From positions 1 to 19,152 of the forward strand of contig CAKSJL010000031.1 in the NCBI GenBank assembly GCA_934463345.1: a stretch of DNA of 19,152 nucleotides, given 5' to 3'. Of this stretch, positions 6,541 through 13,913 are shown piece after piece. Below the pieces are notes generated by a model that searched no databases, was not told the origin of the DNA, and was given only the letters and a program-made list of their open reading frames with translations. The translations under genes and the position numbers were made by a program. The stretch comes from an uncultured Oscillospiraceae bacterium (lineage in GTDB: Bacteria > Bacillota > Clostridia > Oscillospirales > Ruminococcaceae). Position 1 is the stretch's first letter. Each line of letters starts with the position of its first letter.

Positions 6541-8209
6541 CGCTCAGGCTCTCCTTTAAATTTGTAAGCGCAACCTTTGTTTCTGCAACTGTTTCTCCAA
6601 GCAATGATGCAATTTCCTGAACCGTTCTCATCTGCTTTTCAATTACCTTGTCAGTTATTTCAATTGTGCTGCTGCATATATTGCTTCTCTTTTCACGTTC
6701 CTTTTCTTCCTGAGTAATATCCTTCATTATACCCATTATTATATGATATTCCTTGTCATATATAATGCTTTCCTCAATATATTTTCCGTATTCAGTAAGA
6801 AAAATCTTTTTATCATGGATATTGATTCCTGTATCCATAACTGTTATGTATTCAATCGGATTCAAAACCCTTACAACAGGAGAATTTATAATATCCGACT
6901 CGTTTTTTATATTAAAAATCTCGCATGCTGATTTATTTATCTGCTGAACCTCAAGCTCCTCGTTAAGAACCATTATACCATTAGGAGTATTTCTGATAAT
7001 CTTATCAGAAAACGACTCAGCCTTATCCTTCAGGAACGGAAGACACATTGTAAAGTCAGCCTTGTTCTGGTACACTGCAACTGCCTTTTCACGACAGGTA
7101 TCGTATCCGCAGCTTCCACAGTTAAGCTCCTGATCAGGAGAGGTTTTTCCCATTTTATGAAGGATTTCCTCAATTATTCTGGTGCTCGGCATTGCTCTGT
7201 GAAGAATTTCTCCTTTAAATTCCTTTCTGAGCCTTTCACTGCTGTACTCAGGAACTTTAAACCTTTCCTTTCCAGCATAACGATCAACAGCAACATAATC
7301 CCTCACAGGCTGTCGGTGTTCACGATTCATAGCCGGTCCACCAATACAGCTTCCAGCACAGGCTGACATTTCTATAAAACAGTTCTCTATTTTTCCGTCA
7401 ATAATATCCTTTATCGCTGCAATACAATTTTCCGTTCCGTCTACTGATATATAGCTGTACTTGGGATTATTCGTATGCATTGTACGAAGTATTCCCCCGT
7501 TTGTTGGGTAAAGCCTTGTAACTCCCGGACAGACTGTATCCTCCGCCGGTTCAAACTCAACATGCTCCTCCTTCATCCATTCTGAAAGCTCATCGAAAGT
7601 CAGAACTGTATCAACAAGCCCATCATACTTTTCAGCCTCTTCCTTTTTGGAAATGCATGGACCTATAAAAACTGTGTAGCAATCCGGTATTTCGTCCTTG
7701 AGCTTCTGACAGTGCACCTGCATTGGTGAAAGAACATCTGCCAGATATTTAACAGCCCCCGGATAATACTTCTGTATAAGCGTATTTACAGAATTACAGC
7801 AGGAGGAAATTATAACGCTCTGACTGCCCTCTTCAATAATCTTCTCATATTCGGATGTGACAAGCTCAGCACCTACAGCTGTTTCCTCAGCCATTGCAAA
7901 ACCCAGCTTTTTAAGCGCATTCTGCATTGACGCAATATTTATATTTTCAAAATTGGCTGCAAATGCCGGAGCAATGCTTGCAACAACTGTTTTTCCATCA
8001 GCAATTGCCTTTTTTACATTCTTTGTGTCATTTCTTATTTGTTTAGCATTCTGTGGACAGACTACAAAGCATGTTCCGCAGAGTATACACTCATCATTAA
8101 TAATATTTGCCTGATTATCCGAAAATTTTATTGATTTGACAGGGCAGTGCCTGATACATTTGTAGCAGTTTTTACAATTCAGCTTTTTTAACTGAAGAAA
8201 ATCATTCAT
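6533..8209 (-). CDS. hydS: Sensory [FeFe]-hydrogenase-like protein with PAS domain (HydS type, group C3)
   Basis: A 558-residue iron-sulfur protein likely to sense H2 or redox state. Domains: two [4Fe-4S] clusters (C12, C15, C18, C22; C41, C44, C47, C51); an [FeFe]-hydrogenase H-cluster domain, about 70-340; a four-Cys Fe-S domain (C364, C367, C372, C389); a PAS domain, about 400-500; and a helical tail to 558. H-cluster loops are SSCCNSV (135-141), FIGPCISKKEE (181-191) and EMSACAGSCIGGP (280-292). All four ligand cysteines (138, 185, 284, 288) and the proton-relay cysteine 137 are kept. The catalytic forms TSCCPxW and MPC are altered, as expected for sensory rather than bulk H2-producing enzymes. 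The Shine-Dalgarno GGAGGAA precedes ATG 8209. It sits 12 bp after a [2Fe-2S] protein gene and overlaps the phosphatase gene. The group C3 assignment rests on context and should be tested by phylogeny. Confidence 0.9.
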   Translation of the reverse strand: MNDFLQLKKLNCKNCYKCIRHCPVKSIKFSDNQANIINDECILCGTCFVVCPQNAKQIRNDTKNVKKAIADGKTVVASIAPAFAANFENINIASMQNALKKLGFAMAEETAVGAELVTSEYEKIIEEGSQSVIISSCCNSVNTLIQKYYPGAVKYLADVLSPMQVHCQKLKDEIPDCYTVFIGPCISKKEEAEKYDGLVDTVLTFDELSEWMKEEHVEFEPAEDTVCPGVTRLYPTNGGILRTMHTNNPKYSYISVDGTENCIAAIKDIIDGKIENCFIEMSACAGSCIGGPAMNREHRQPVRDYVAVDRYAGKERFKVPEYSSERLRKEFKGEILHRAMPSTRIIEEILHKMGKTSPDQELNCGSCGYDTCREKAVAVYQNKADFTMCLPFLKDKAESFSDKIIRNTPNGIMVLNEELEVQQINKSACEIFNIKNESDIINSPVVRVLNPIEYITVMDTGINIHDKKIFLTEYGKYIEESIIYDKEYHIIMGIMKDITQEEKEREKRSNICSSTIEITDKVIEKQMRTVQEIASLLGETVAETKVALTNLKESLSDE

Positions 8210-8221
8210 AACGTTTCCTCC

Positions 8222-8464
8222 TTAAACAACATCAAGAACATGATTCTTAAATATTTCATCAAAATTTTCCGGAGAAACTCCGCAGATTATCTGATCATCA
8301 ATTTTAATCGTAACGCCCTCTGTGCATTTTCCAAGGCAAAACGAGCCGCCAAGCCTTACCTTATCCTCAAGACCATTGCTTTTTACTGCATTCTTGAAAA
8401 GTTCAACTATTTTTGCAGAGCCACGCAGATGACATGAGCTTCCAACGCAAATAAAAATATCCAT
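8222..8464 (-). CDS. Thioredoxin-like [2Fe-2S] ferredoxin
   Basis: An 80-residue protein with the thioredoxin-like [2Fe-2S] pattern seen in the NuoE C-terminus and in HydC-type hydrogenase subunits: C6-x4-C11 and C43-x3-C47 (CVGSSC and CLGKC). It probably carries electrons to or from the hydrogenase-like protein encoded 12 bp downstream. It is too small to hold a NuoE helical domain, so it is a free-standing carrier. ATG 8464 has GGAGG 7 nt upstream. It is the first gene of the operon, behind a perfect consensus promoter. Confidence 0.88.
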   Translation of the reverse strand: MDIFICVGSSCHLRGSAKIVELFKNAVKSNGLEDKVRLGGSFCLGKCTEGVTIKIDDQIICGVSPENFDEIFKNHVLDVV

Positions 8465-8502
8465 TGTTTACCTCCACATTTAACCGGGTTTTCCATGTAT
8501 AA

Positions 8503-8531
8503 ATTATATCACATGCCTATTTGAGTGTCAA
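8503..8531 (-). promoter_or_regulatory. Perfect consensus promoter for the sensory hydrogenase operon
   Basis: Minus strand TTGACA, 17 bp, TATAAT with TGA just before the -10. All 12 hexamer bases match. A transcript starting near 8496 would have a leader of about 30 nt. The -35 begins within a few bases of the T-tract of the terminator at 8543-8564, so the two units are tightly packed. Confidence 0.8.
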
Positions 8532-8532
8532 T

Positions 8533-8564
8533 GAAAACAAAACGGCAGGAGATTAATCCTGCCG
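8533..8564 (-). terminator. Rho-independent terminator of the 729-residue membrane protein gene
   Basis: Minus strand CGGCAGGA, loop TTAATC, TCCTGCCG (8 bp perfect, 8543-8564) followed by TTTTGTTTT. It lies 26 bp after the stop codon at 8590. Confidence 0.88.
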
Positions 8565-8589
8565 CTTATAACACATCTGAATTTATTAA

Positions 8590-10779
8590 TTACTCATAAA
8601 TGTCCATGTAGATTGAATTGATTTTACCTTCATAATAATAGAATGTAATATCATTCCAGTCAGAAGCTGTATCATAAATTGTTACATATCCGCTATTAGG
8701 ATCTTCCAGTGTTGCGCCATACTTTGAAACTACATCTGAAATGTTGCTTCCAATTGTAATACCGTCAACTGAAACTGTTATCTGTGCGCCTTCTGATACA
8801 CTGAATCCTGATACCACACAGTCTGCCGGAGCTGCTGCCTTGTCAGTGTTATTTGTAAGTGTTACACCAAATGTATAGTCATCGCTATAACAGCTTGCAA
8901 ATGAGCCTGCTTCAACCTGTGATTCCTCAGCCTTTACATAATTGAGTATACCGTCAATCTTTGAAGGAATAGCGAATGTCTGACCGTTAAACTGAATATT
9001 CAGCTTTGAAAAATCATATGAAGCCTTAGCTGTATCTACCACGTCAGGACTTACAGTCTCGTCAAGACCTGAAAACTGGTCATCATATGATGTATCGTCT
9101 GTCAGAGCTGCTGAACCAAAGATTGAACCCAGACCGTCAACACCGAATGCAGCGCCGAAATCATTAATAAATGTTGTAAGGCCAACATTTGAATCCATGA
9201 GATACTGCTGAAGCTCATCGCCTTCTTCTGTTATCTGATATGTTTTCTGTGAAGAATCAAACGCAGGAATATCCATGCTCAGCTCTTCCTTGGATGTAAG
9301 TGTAATTGTTCCGTAATTTGTACCGTCAACAGTAATATCAGATTTTATAGTCTGGCTCTTTCCGTCAGAATCAAGAGCAAGTGTTATAACAGGCATATCA
9401 AAGCCGGAAAAATCAATTGAAAATTCACCCTTTGTGTAGCCCTTTGATTCGTTTACAACCTCAATATCCTTATAACTTATAGGAATTTCAAAATCGCCTT
9501 CGTCATCAAGACCGATAATTGAAAGCTTGAAGTCTCCGCTTTCCTTATTGGACTTTTCAGTTGACTTGCCTGAAAGCTTAACGCCCTGGTTGTCAGCCAT
9601 AAGGTTGACTTCATATGACGTATCATCGCCGTCCTCAACTATGTAATAACCGAAGTCTACATTCTCTTCATCAGGGATCTCAATTTCACGTCCACATATA
9701 GCGCCCTTTGAGTCAACATATACGTTCATCTTAAATAAAGTTTCTCCGCCGCTTACCTCAAGAGAACCAAGCTCGTCAAGAACGCTGTCTATCGCTGCTG
9801 TATAATCCTCATTTGAAACGCCGAATTTTTCAACAATTTTGATAATTGTCTTATCCTTCTTAGCTTCCTTTAAAGCATCCTTTGCAATGCTGAAAAGTGT
9901 CCCCTGATCAATATCAGCTGTAAGCATATTGTATTTTGCTTCAGCGCCGTTTGCCTTGCATGAAACGCCCTTTTCAAGCTCTACATCATCGACATTCTCA
10001 AAAACAATTGTAAAATATTTTACAATGAGTTCGTTAAGTTCCTTCTCAGAAATTATATTCTCCAAAGTACTCGGATCGCCTGATGCTGATGTAAGAGTAT
10101 CCAGGTAACCCTCCATAAACGCAGCCACCTGAGAATCCATCTCGCTGGATACTGCCTCCATAATATCGTTGAGATTCATTGTAAGATATGCCGGTGAAAT
10201 TTCAGGAATCTGATAGTAATATGTTCCGTCCTGAATATACATATTAAGTGTTGCAAGGGTTTTGTCAACAGCGCTTAACTGAAACGATGACTTGACACCA
10301 TCGCTTACGTCCGCACCAGCTTTTACTGAAAGTGATGACGGAAGAGTAATTCCGCTCGATGAAAGCGGCGAACCTGTAAGTTCCTCAATAAGAGCGCCTA
10401 CATTTGTCGGGTCAATATCAGCCTTCAGTTCAATTTCGGACTTTGTTGAAGTGGTGTCAGCAATCTTTCCGTAGCTCTCAGAAATCTTGTCAGCTGCCTC
10501 ATTAACATTTTCCTCTTCAACCCACGCATAATATTTTTCCGGTGAGCTTATGCGCATTTTAACATTGTTTTTTACCCATGGGATAAAGTTATATGCCGCA
10601 GCACATCCGGCAGCCAGAACCACAACAATAATTGCTATGATCAAAAATATAGGTTTTTTCTTTGCAGGCTCAGCGCCTTCAATAACCTGTGCTTCAGAAA
10701 ATGCTGGCATTTCAGTTGTTACCGGCGCAGCAGCCTGATTTACCTGTTCATTGTTCTGATTTTCATTAAAATCTGACAT
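8590..10779 (-). CDS. Membrane-anchored extracellular protein of unknown function
   Basis: I do not recognise the family. The 729-residue protein has a polar Asn/Gln/Glu-rich N-terminus (1-40), Lys residues, then one membrane helix at about 43-65 (IFLIIAIIVVVLAAG) and a long acidic region rich in Asp, Ser and Thr. This suggests a type II protein with its bulk outside the cell. The last 70 residues (ISDVVSKYG, VTIYDTASDWNDITFYYY, INSIYMDIYE) recall small beta-rich domains of the SmpA/BamE kind found at the ends of Firmicute surface proteins; this is a weak resemblance. ATG 10779 is chosen because GAGGAGG lies 6 nt upstream; a longer frame from 10803 lacks support. It is a single-gene unit with its own promoter (10877-10905) and terminator. 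An LAAGC sequence in the helix is probably not a lipobox. Confidence 0.8.
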   Translation of the reverse strand: MSDFNENQNNEQVNQAAAPVTTEMPAFSEAQVIEGAEPAKKKPIFLIIAIIVVVLAAGCAAAYNFIPWVKNNVKMRISSPEKYYAWVEEENVNEAADKISESYGKIADTTSTKSEIELKADIDPTNVGALIEELTGSPLSSSGITLPSSLSVKAGADVSDGVKSSFQLSAVDKTLATLNMYIQDGTYYYQIPEISPAYLTMNLNDIMEAVSSEMDSQVAAFMEGYLDTLTSASGDPSTLENIISEKELNELIVKYFTIVFENVDDVELEKGVSCKANGAEAKYNMLTADIDQGTLFSIAKDALKEAKKDKTIIKIVEKFGVSNEDYTAAIDSVLDELGSLEVSGGETLFKMNVYVDSKGAICGREIEIPDEENVDFGYYIVEDGDDTSYEVNLMADNQGVKLSGKSTEKSNKESGDFKLSIIGLDDEGDFEIPISYKDIEVVNESKGYTKGEFSIDFSGFDMPVITLALDSDGKSQTIKSDITVDGTNYGTITLTSKEELSMDIPAFDSSQKTYQITEEGDELQQYLMDSNVGLTTFINDFGAAFGVDGLGSIFGSAALTDDTSYDDQFSGLDETVSPDVVDTAKASYDFSKLNIQFNGQTFAIPSKIDGILNYVKAEESQVEAGSFASCYSDDYTFGVTLTNNTDKAAAPADCVVSGFSVSEGAQITVSVDGITIGSNISDVVSKYGATLEDPNSGYVTIYDTASDWNDITFYYYEGKINSIYMDIYE

Positions 10780-10846
10780 ACAGTTCCTCCTCAAATCTCC
10801 CAAGTCAATACCGCCGATTTCCCGCAGTACTGCTTAAAAATTAATA

Positions 10847-10863
10847 CTAAGCCGTATGCTTAG
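10847..10863 (-). other. Hairpin in the leader of the 729-residue protein gene
   Basis: CTAAGC, loop ATACG, GCTTAG (6 bp) on the minus strand, followed by TATTAATTTTTAAG. It lies in the roughly 90-nt leader and could act as a weak attenuator or stabilise the mRNA. The stem is short and AT-containing, so a role is uncertain. Confidence 0.3.
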
Positions 10864-10876
10864 ATGTAATAATTCT

Positions 10877-10905
10877 ATATTATCAAATCAGAGCCGCAAA
10901 GTCAA
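10877..10905 (-). promoter_or_regulatory. Sigma-A promoter for the 729-residue membrane protein
   Basis: Minus strand TTGACT, 17 bp, TAATAT with TGA before the -10. The -10 is weaker (4 of 6), but the spacing and TG match the other promoters here. The rest of the 10780-11095 intergenic stretch is AT-rich, with runs of A and T at 10908-10932; I see no gene in it. Confidence 0.55.
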
Positions 10906-11005
10906 TAAAAAAATTTATTTTTTTCTTTTTTGTATATAAATTGTAACCTTTAATAAATCATTTTTAGCATTTGTTTTTTCATACAGCCTGAAAATCAATT
11001 ATATA

Positions 11006-11035
11006 TGAATATATCCGGAATTTATGCAGATAATA
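11006..11035 (+). promoter_or_regulatory. Possible sigma-G-like promoter before the DUF1540 gene
   Basis: TGAATA, 17 bp, GATAATA on the plus strand. This resembles the forespore sigma-G pattern (TGAATA / CATAnTA) more than sigma-A; no good sigma-A -35 was found for this gene. The match is short and could be chance in AT-rich DNA. Confidence 0.25.
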
Positions 11036-11095
11036 ATGCTGTTCCCAGAAAAGGAATATCTGAGAATAATCTATTATTAAACGGAGTGTATCTCA

Positions 11096-11278
11096 ATGGA
11101 AACAAAGAAGAAAAACTCAAACATTCACTGCACAGTAAAGCAGTGTGAACACAACATGTGCTCAGAGGATTACTGTTCACTCGATATGATCAAGGTCGGA
11201 ACACACGAAGCAGACCCGACAGTTCCGGAATGCACAGACTGCAATTCATTTGTAAGACGTTCAGGCTGCTGCGGCTGA
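11096..11278 (+). CDS. Small Cys-rich DUF1540 domain protein
   Basis: A 60-residue protein with eight cysteines (12, 17, 22, 27, 46, 49, 58, 59). The arrangement C-x4-C-x4-C-x4-C followed by C-x2-C matches DUF1540, a small, probably metal-binding family common in Clostridia with no known function. It has no signal peptide. The Shine-Dalgarno GGAGTG lies 7 nt before ATG, and a terminator follows at 11306-11328. It may be expressed in sporulation if the sigma-G-like site upstream is real; that is speculative. Confidence 0.85.
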   Translation: METKKKNSNIHCTVKQCEHNMCSEDYCSLDMIKVGTHEADPTVPECTDCNSFVRRSGCCG

Positions 11279-11305
11279 AAATCATCTGATATCCAATAAC
11301 TGCAA

Positions 11306-11337
11306 GGGCACTCTCCAAAAGAGTGTCCTCATTTTTT
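11306..11337 (+). terminator. Rho-independent terminator after the DUF1540 gene
   Basis: GGGCACTCT, 5-nt loop, AGAGTGTCC (9 bp with one G-U) at 11306-11328, then TCATTTTTT. It separates the DUF1540 gene from the deacetylase gene. Confidence 0.82.
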
Positions 11338-11409
11338 AATTCGGATATTTATTCCGTTTCAGTCTGTTATTTCCTCGCATATCCGTTTCCATACGTCACA
11401 AACTATAAC

Positions 11410-11424
11410 TGCGGACAATCCGCA
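11410..11424 (+). other. Small hairpin in the leader of the deacetylase gene
   Basis: TGCGGA, loop CAA, TCCGCA (6 bp) about 65 bp before the start at 11488. No T-tract follows. No convincing promoter was seen between 11338 and 11487, so the promoter of this gene is unresolved. Confidence 0.3.
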
Positions 11425-11487
11425 TTTAGCTGTATTCCGGCTTACGCAGAAAGCGGTCTGAACCGGATTACGGCAGAGGTGAATTTA

Positions 11488-12237
11488 ATGACTTTAAAAC
11501 CCAAAGCTATTGCGGCTCTGACATCGGCACTGCTTGCAGCGTCCGTTTTCTCAGCTTCTGCTCAGGCGCTGAGCAACACCAAAATGGGATACGGGCAGGG
11601 AACTATAACGGATGGCAGCAATTGTCCTGTCGGAGCGTCTGATTTCAACTCACAGTACGGAAAATACGACGCCTATGCGCTGACCGGCGAGAAGAACAGA
11701 ATAATTCTGACATTTGACCAGGGCTACGAAAACGGCTATACTGCGCCGATTCTTGACGTATTAAAGGAAAAAAACGTTAAGGCAATCTTTTTTCTGACTG
11801 GTGACTACGCCAAAAAAGAGGATGAACTTGTCAGGAGAATGATTGACGAGGGGCATGTTTTAGGAAATCATGGCATGACCCACGCATCAATGCCGGAGCT
11901 TTCGGCAGATGCGCTTAAAGAGGAGGTCATGAGCCTTCACGACTACGTTTTGAATAAATACGGCTATGAGATGCAGTACCTGCGCCCTCCATGCGGCGAA
12001 TTTTCCGAGGAATCGCTTGCACAGACGAGCAAACTGGGATATAAAACGCTGATGTGGAGCTTCGCTTACGTTGACTGGAAAACAGATGCCCAGCCGGATA
12101 CTGGTCAGGCTTTGGAAAAAATAACAGAAAGCGCTCATTCAGGGGGAATCTACCTCCTGCACTCAGTTTCAAGCACGAATGCCGCAGTCCTTGGAGAAGC
12201 GATTGACAATTTAAGAGCAAAAGGATATAATATCTAA
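11488..12237 (+). CDS. pdaA: PdaA-like polysaccharide deacetylase (muramic delta-lactam type)
   Basis: Secreted NodB-fold deacetylase of 249 residues with a signal peptide (cleavage after about ASAQA, residue 27). Catalytic motifs are TFDQGYENGYT (75-85), HGMTH (118-122), RPPCG (166-170), VDWKTD (195-200) and LLHSVSSTN (223-231). TFDxGYENG together with VDWKTDAQP is typical of PdaA, which removes acetyl groups from N-acetylmuramic acid on the way to muramic delta-lactam in spore cortex. As in PdaA, the second Asp of the usual TFDDG motif is replaced (here Gln). The start is ATG 11488 with GAGGTG 6 nt upstream; the frame is open back to 11323, but that part overlaps the preceding terminator and does not look like protein. 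A vegetative cell-wall role is the alternative. Confidence 0.87.
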   Translation: MTLKPKAIAALTSALLAASVFSASAQALSNTKMGYGQGTITDGSNCPVGASDFNSQYGKYDAYALTGEKNRIILTFDQGYENGYTAPILDVLKEKNVKAIFFLTGDYAKKEDELVRRMIDEGHVLGNHGMTHASMPELSADALKEEVMSLHDYVLNKYGYEMQYLRPPCGEFSEESLAQTSKLGYKTLMWSFAYVDWKTDAQPDTGQALEKITESAHSGGIYLLHSVSSTNAAVLGEAIDNLRAKGYNI

Positions 12238-12243
12238 AAAATT

Positions 12244-12264
12244 AAGGGGCGGAATCCGCCCCTT
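12244..12264. terminator. Bidirectional terminator between the deacetylase and LRR-dockerin genes
   Basis: AAGGGGCGG / CCGCCCCTT with a 3-nt loop (9 bp). The plus strand continues TTTG, the minus strand AATTTTTTAG. It serves the two convergent genes that end at 12237 and 12269. Confidence 0.9.
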
Positions 12265-12268
12265 TTTG

Positions 12269-13810
12269 TTATCCGAGGAGAGTTTTTGCAATGCCGATAA
12301 CGTCGTAAAGGTCAACCTTTCCATTTCCGTCAAAATCAGCAATTTTCATTTCTTCCTCTGTAAAAGTTTTCATGCCCATAATATATTTACATATATCTAT
12401 TGCGTCATAAAGGTCAATTTTTCCATTTCCGGTTATATCGCCGGGAACAATTTCATTTTCAGGCTCTAAGGCTTCAAATTTATAGCCGTATTTTTCTGCA
12501 TAAGCCTGAGCTGTTGAGTTTTCATAGCCGTAGATTGTGCCATCGAAAGAAATTTTATCATTAGCAAAATCACATATATTTGAGATTGTAGATTTTTTAT
12601 CATATATTACACACTCTGGGTTTTCAATTGTTATACTTTCAAGATTTGTGCAACCCATAAATGCATAATCATCTATACTTGTTACACTATCCGGAATATC
12701 TATACTTGTAAGATTTTTACAGCCGGCAAAAGCTTTATAGCCTATTTTCGTTACACTATTTGGAATTGTTACATTTTTTAAGGATTCGCAACTAATAAAC
12801 GTATTATATCTTATCTCTGTCACACTATCCGAAATTATGACATTTTCTAAATTACTGCAACTTGCAAATGCTCCACCCCCTATTATTTTTAAATCATTCG
12901 GCATTGTAATTTTTGTTAAATTTTCATGCCGATAAAATACATCTTCCGCTATTCCTTTTGTTCCAGCTTTAATTTCAACATTTTTTACATTTTCGTCACA
13001 GCCAACTAACCATTCACCAACATATTCCACACCATCTTGATTTTCAATTAATCCAGAGTCGTAAAATGCCATAAATCCAATATCTGTTGCCGAATTAGGG
13101 ATAGTTATACTTTTAAGATTTGTGCAAGATTTAAATGCTCGTGAACCTATACTTGTAACACTATTTGGAATATCTACGCTTGTAAGATTTGTACATCCAT
13201 CAAATGTAAACTCGTCTATTTCAGTAACACTATCTGGAATACTTATACTTGTAAGGCTTGTACAATTCTTAAATGCACCGTATCCTATAATCTTTACACT
13301 ATCTGGAATATTTATGCTTGTAAGGCTTTCACAATAAGAAAATAAGCCATCTGCTATACCTCTCGTTCCTTCCTTTATTTCAACATTTGTTACATCTTCA
13401 TCACATTCAACAGCCCATTTATCTACATATTTAACACCTGTCTGATTTTGAAGCAATTTTGTTCCATAAAATGTCCCACTGCTTATACTTGTCACAGTAT
13501 CAGGGATCTTTACACTTGTTAAATTATCGCATGAACGAAATGCAAATCCTGATATTACCGTACCCTTAAGCCCCTCAATCTCGCCCGGAATTTCTATTTC
13601 AGTTGCAGATTCATCACAATCTCTAATTTCTATATAATCGTATGTTCCGTCCTCATCTATATCAATTTTTTGGTATTTCAGGTAATTCCCATAGGAGAGC
13701 TCATCACTCCATGAAAGAGCGCTGACGCTTATGTCAGAAATCGGAGATTGTATACTTATTGTACATAATGCACAAATTGCTGCTGTAATTGCCCCAATAA
13801 TTTTCTTCAT
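12269..13810 (-). CDS. Secreted BspA-like leucine-rich-repeat protein with type I dockerin
   Basis: A 513-residue exported protein. It starts with a signal peptide (1 to about 31), followed by an Asp-rich segment (DIDEDGTYDYIEI) and about 14 BspA-type LRR units of 23 residues, such as NLTSIDIPDSVTSI and ITIPNSVTKIGYKAF. A capping motif typical of this class follows (GYENSTAQAYAEKYGYKF). The C-terminus (about 455-513) is a type I dockerin with two calcium loops, DITGNGKIDLYD and DFDGNGKVDLYD, both with Leu-Tyr at positions 10-11. It therefore probably binds a cohesin on a cellulosome scaffold; no catalytic domain is present. The repeats are interrupted twice by related modules (KLLQNQTGVKYVDKW and GLIENQDGVEYVGEW). 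The DNA shows an exact 69-bp period and looks more AT-rich than its neighbours. The start has AAGGAG 9 nt upstream. Confidence 0.9.
   Translation of the reverse strand: MKKIIGAITAAICALCTISIQSPISDISVSALSWSDELSYGNYLKYQKIDIDEDGTYDYIEIRDCDESATEIEIPGEIEGLKGTVISGFAFRSCDNLTSVKIPDTVTSISSGTFYGTKLLQNQTGVKYVDKWAVECDEDVTNVEIKEGTRGIADGLFSYCESLTSINIPDSVKIIGYGAFKNCTSLTSISIPDSVTEIDEFTFDGCTNLTSVDIPNSVTSIGSRAFKSCTNLKSITIPNSATDIGFMAFYDSGLIENQDGVEYVGEWLVGCDENVKNVEIKAGTKGIAEDVFYRHENLTKITMPNDLKIIGGGAFASCSNLENVIISDSVTEIRYNTFISCESLKNVTIPNSVTKIGYKAFAGCKNLTSIDIPDSVTSIDDYAFMGCTNLESITIENPECVIYDKKSTISNICDFANDKISFDGTIYGYENSTAQAYAEKYGYKFEALEPENEIVPGDITGNGKIDLYDAIDICKYIMGMKTFTEEEMKIADFDGNGKVDLYDVIGIAKTLLG
13120..13350 (-). 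repeat. 69-bp tandem repeats coding for 23-residue LRR units
   Basis: On the plus strand the phrase ACACTATnTGGAATA recurs at 13158, 13227 and 13296, exactly 69 bp apart, and is followed each time by a variant of TTATACTTGTAAG. Further diverged copies lie near 12685, 12755 and 12825. They correspond to the repeated IPnSVTSI protein units. Confidence 0.8.
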
Positions 13811-13851
13811 AATACATTTCTCCTTGCATTTTTTTGTAATATTGTAATTTA

Positions 13852-13880
13852 ATTATACCATTCTATGTGCAGCTTGTCAA
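13852..13880 (-). promoter_or_regulatory. Perfect consensus promoter for the LRR-dockerin gene
   Basis: Minus strand TTGACA, 17 bp, TATAAT with TGG before the -10. All 12 hexamer bases match. The leader would be about 35 nt. Confidence 0.8.
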
Positions 13881-13913
13881 TATATCTTTTAAAAATTTTT
13901 CATTTTTGTCAAA

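Noticed and set aside
6533..8209. Catalytic, H2-producing HydA
   Set aside because: The active-site loops are altered, a PAS domain is fused at the C-terminus and a phosphatase gene is coupled.
10594..10660. Lipobox (LAAGC) in the 729-residue protein
   Set aside because: The hydrophobic segment starts about 43 residues into the protein, too far for a lipoprotein signal; a signal anchor is more likely.
11380..11409. Sigma-A promoter for the deacetylase gene using TATAAC at 11404
   Set aside because: The 17-bp upstream position reads ATCCGT, which is not a -35 element.
11323..11487. N-terminal extension of the deacetylase reading frame by 55 residues
   Set aside because: It begins inside the preceding terminator, lacks a ribosome binding site, and the downstream ATG 11488 gives a clean Shine-Dalgarno and signal peptide.
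12678..13340. CRISPR array suggested by regular repeats
   Set aside because: The repeats are contiguous, diverged and in frame, coding for 23-residue LRR units with no unique spacers.
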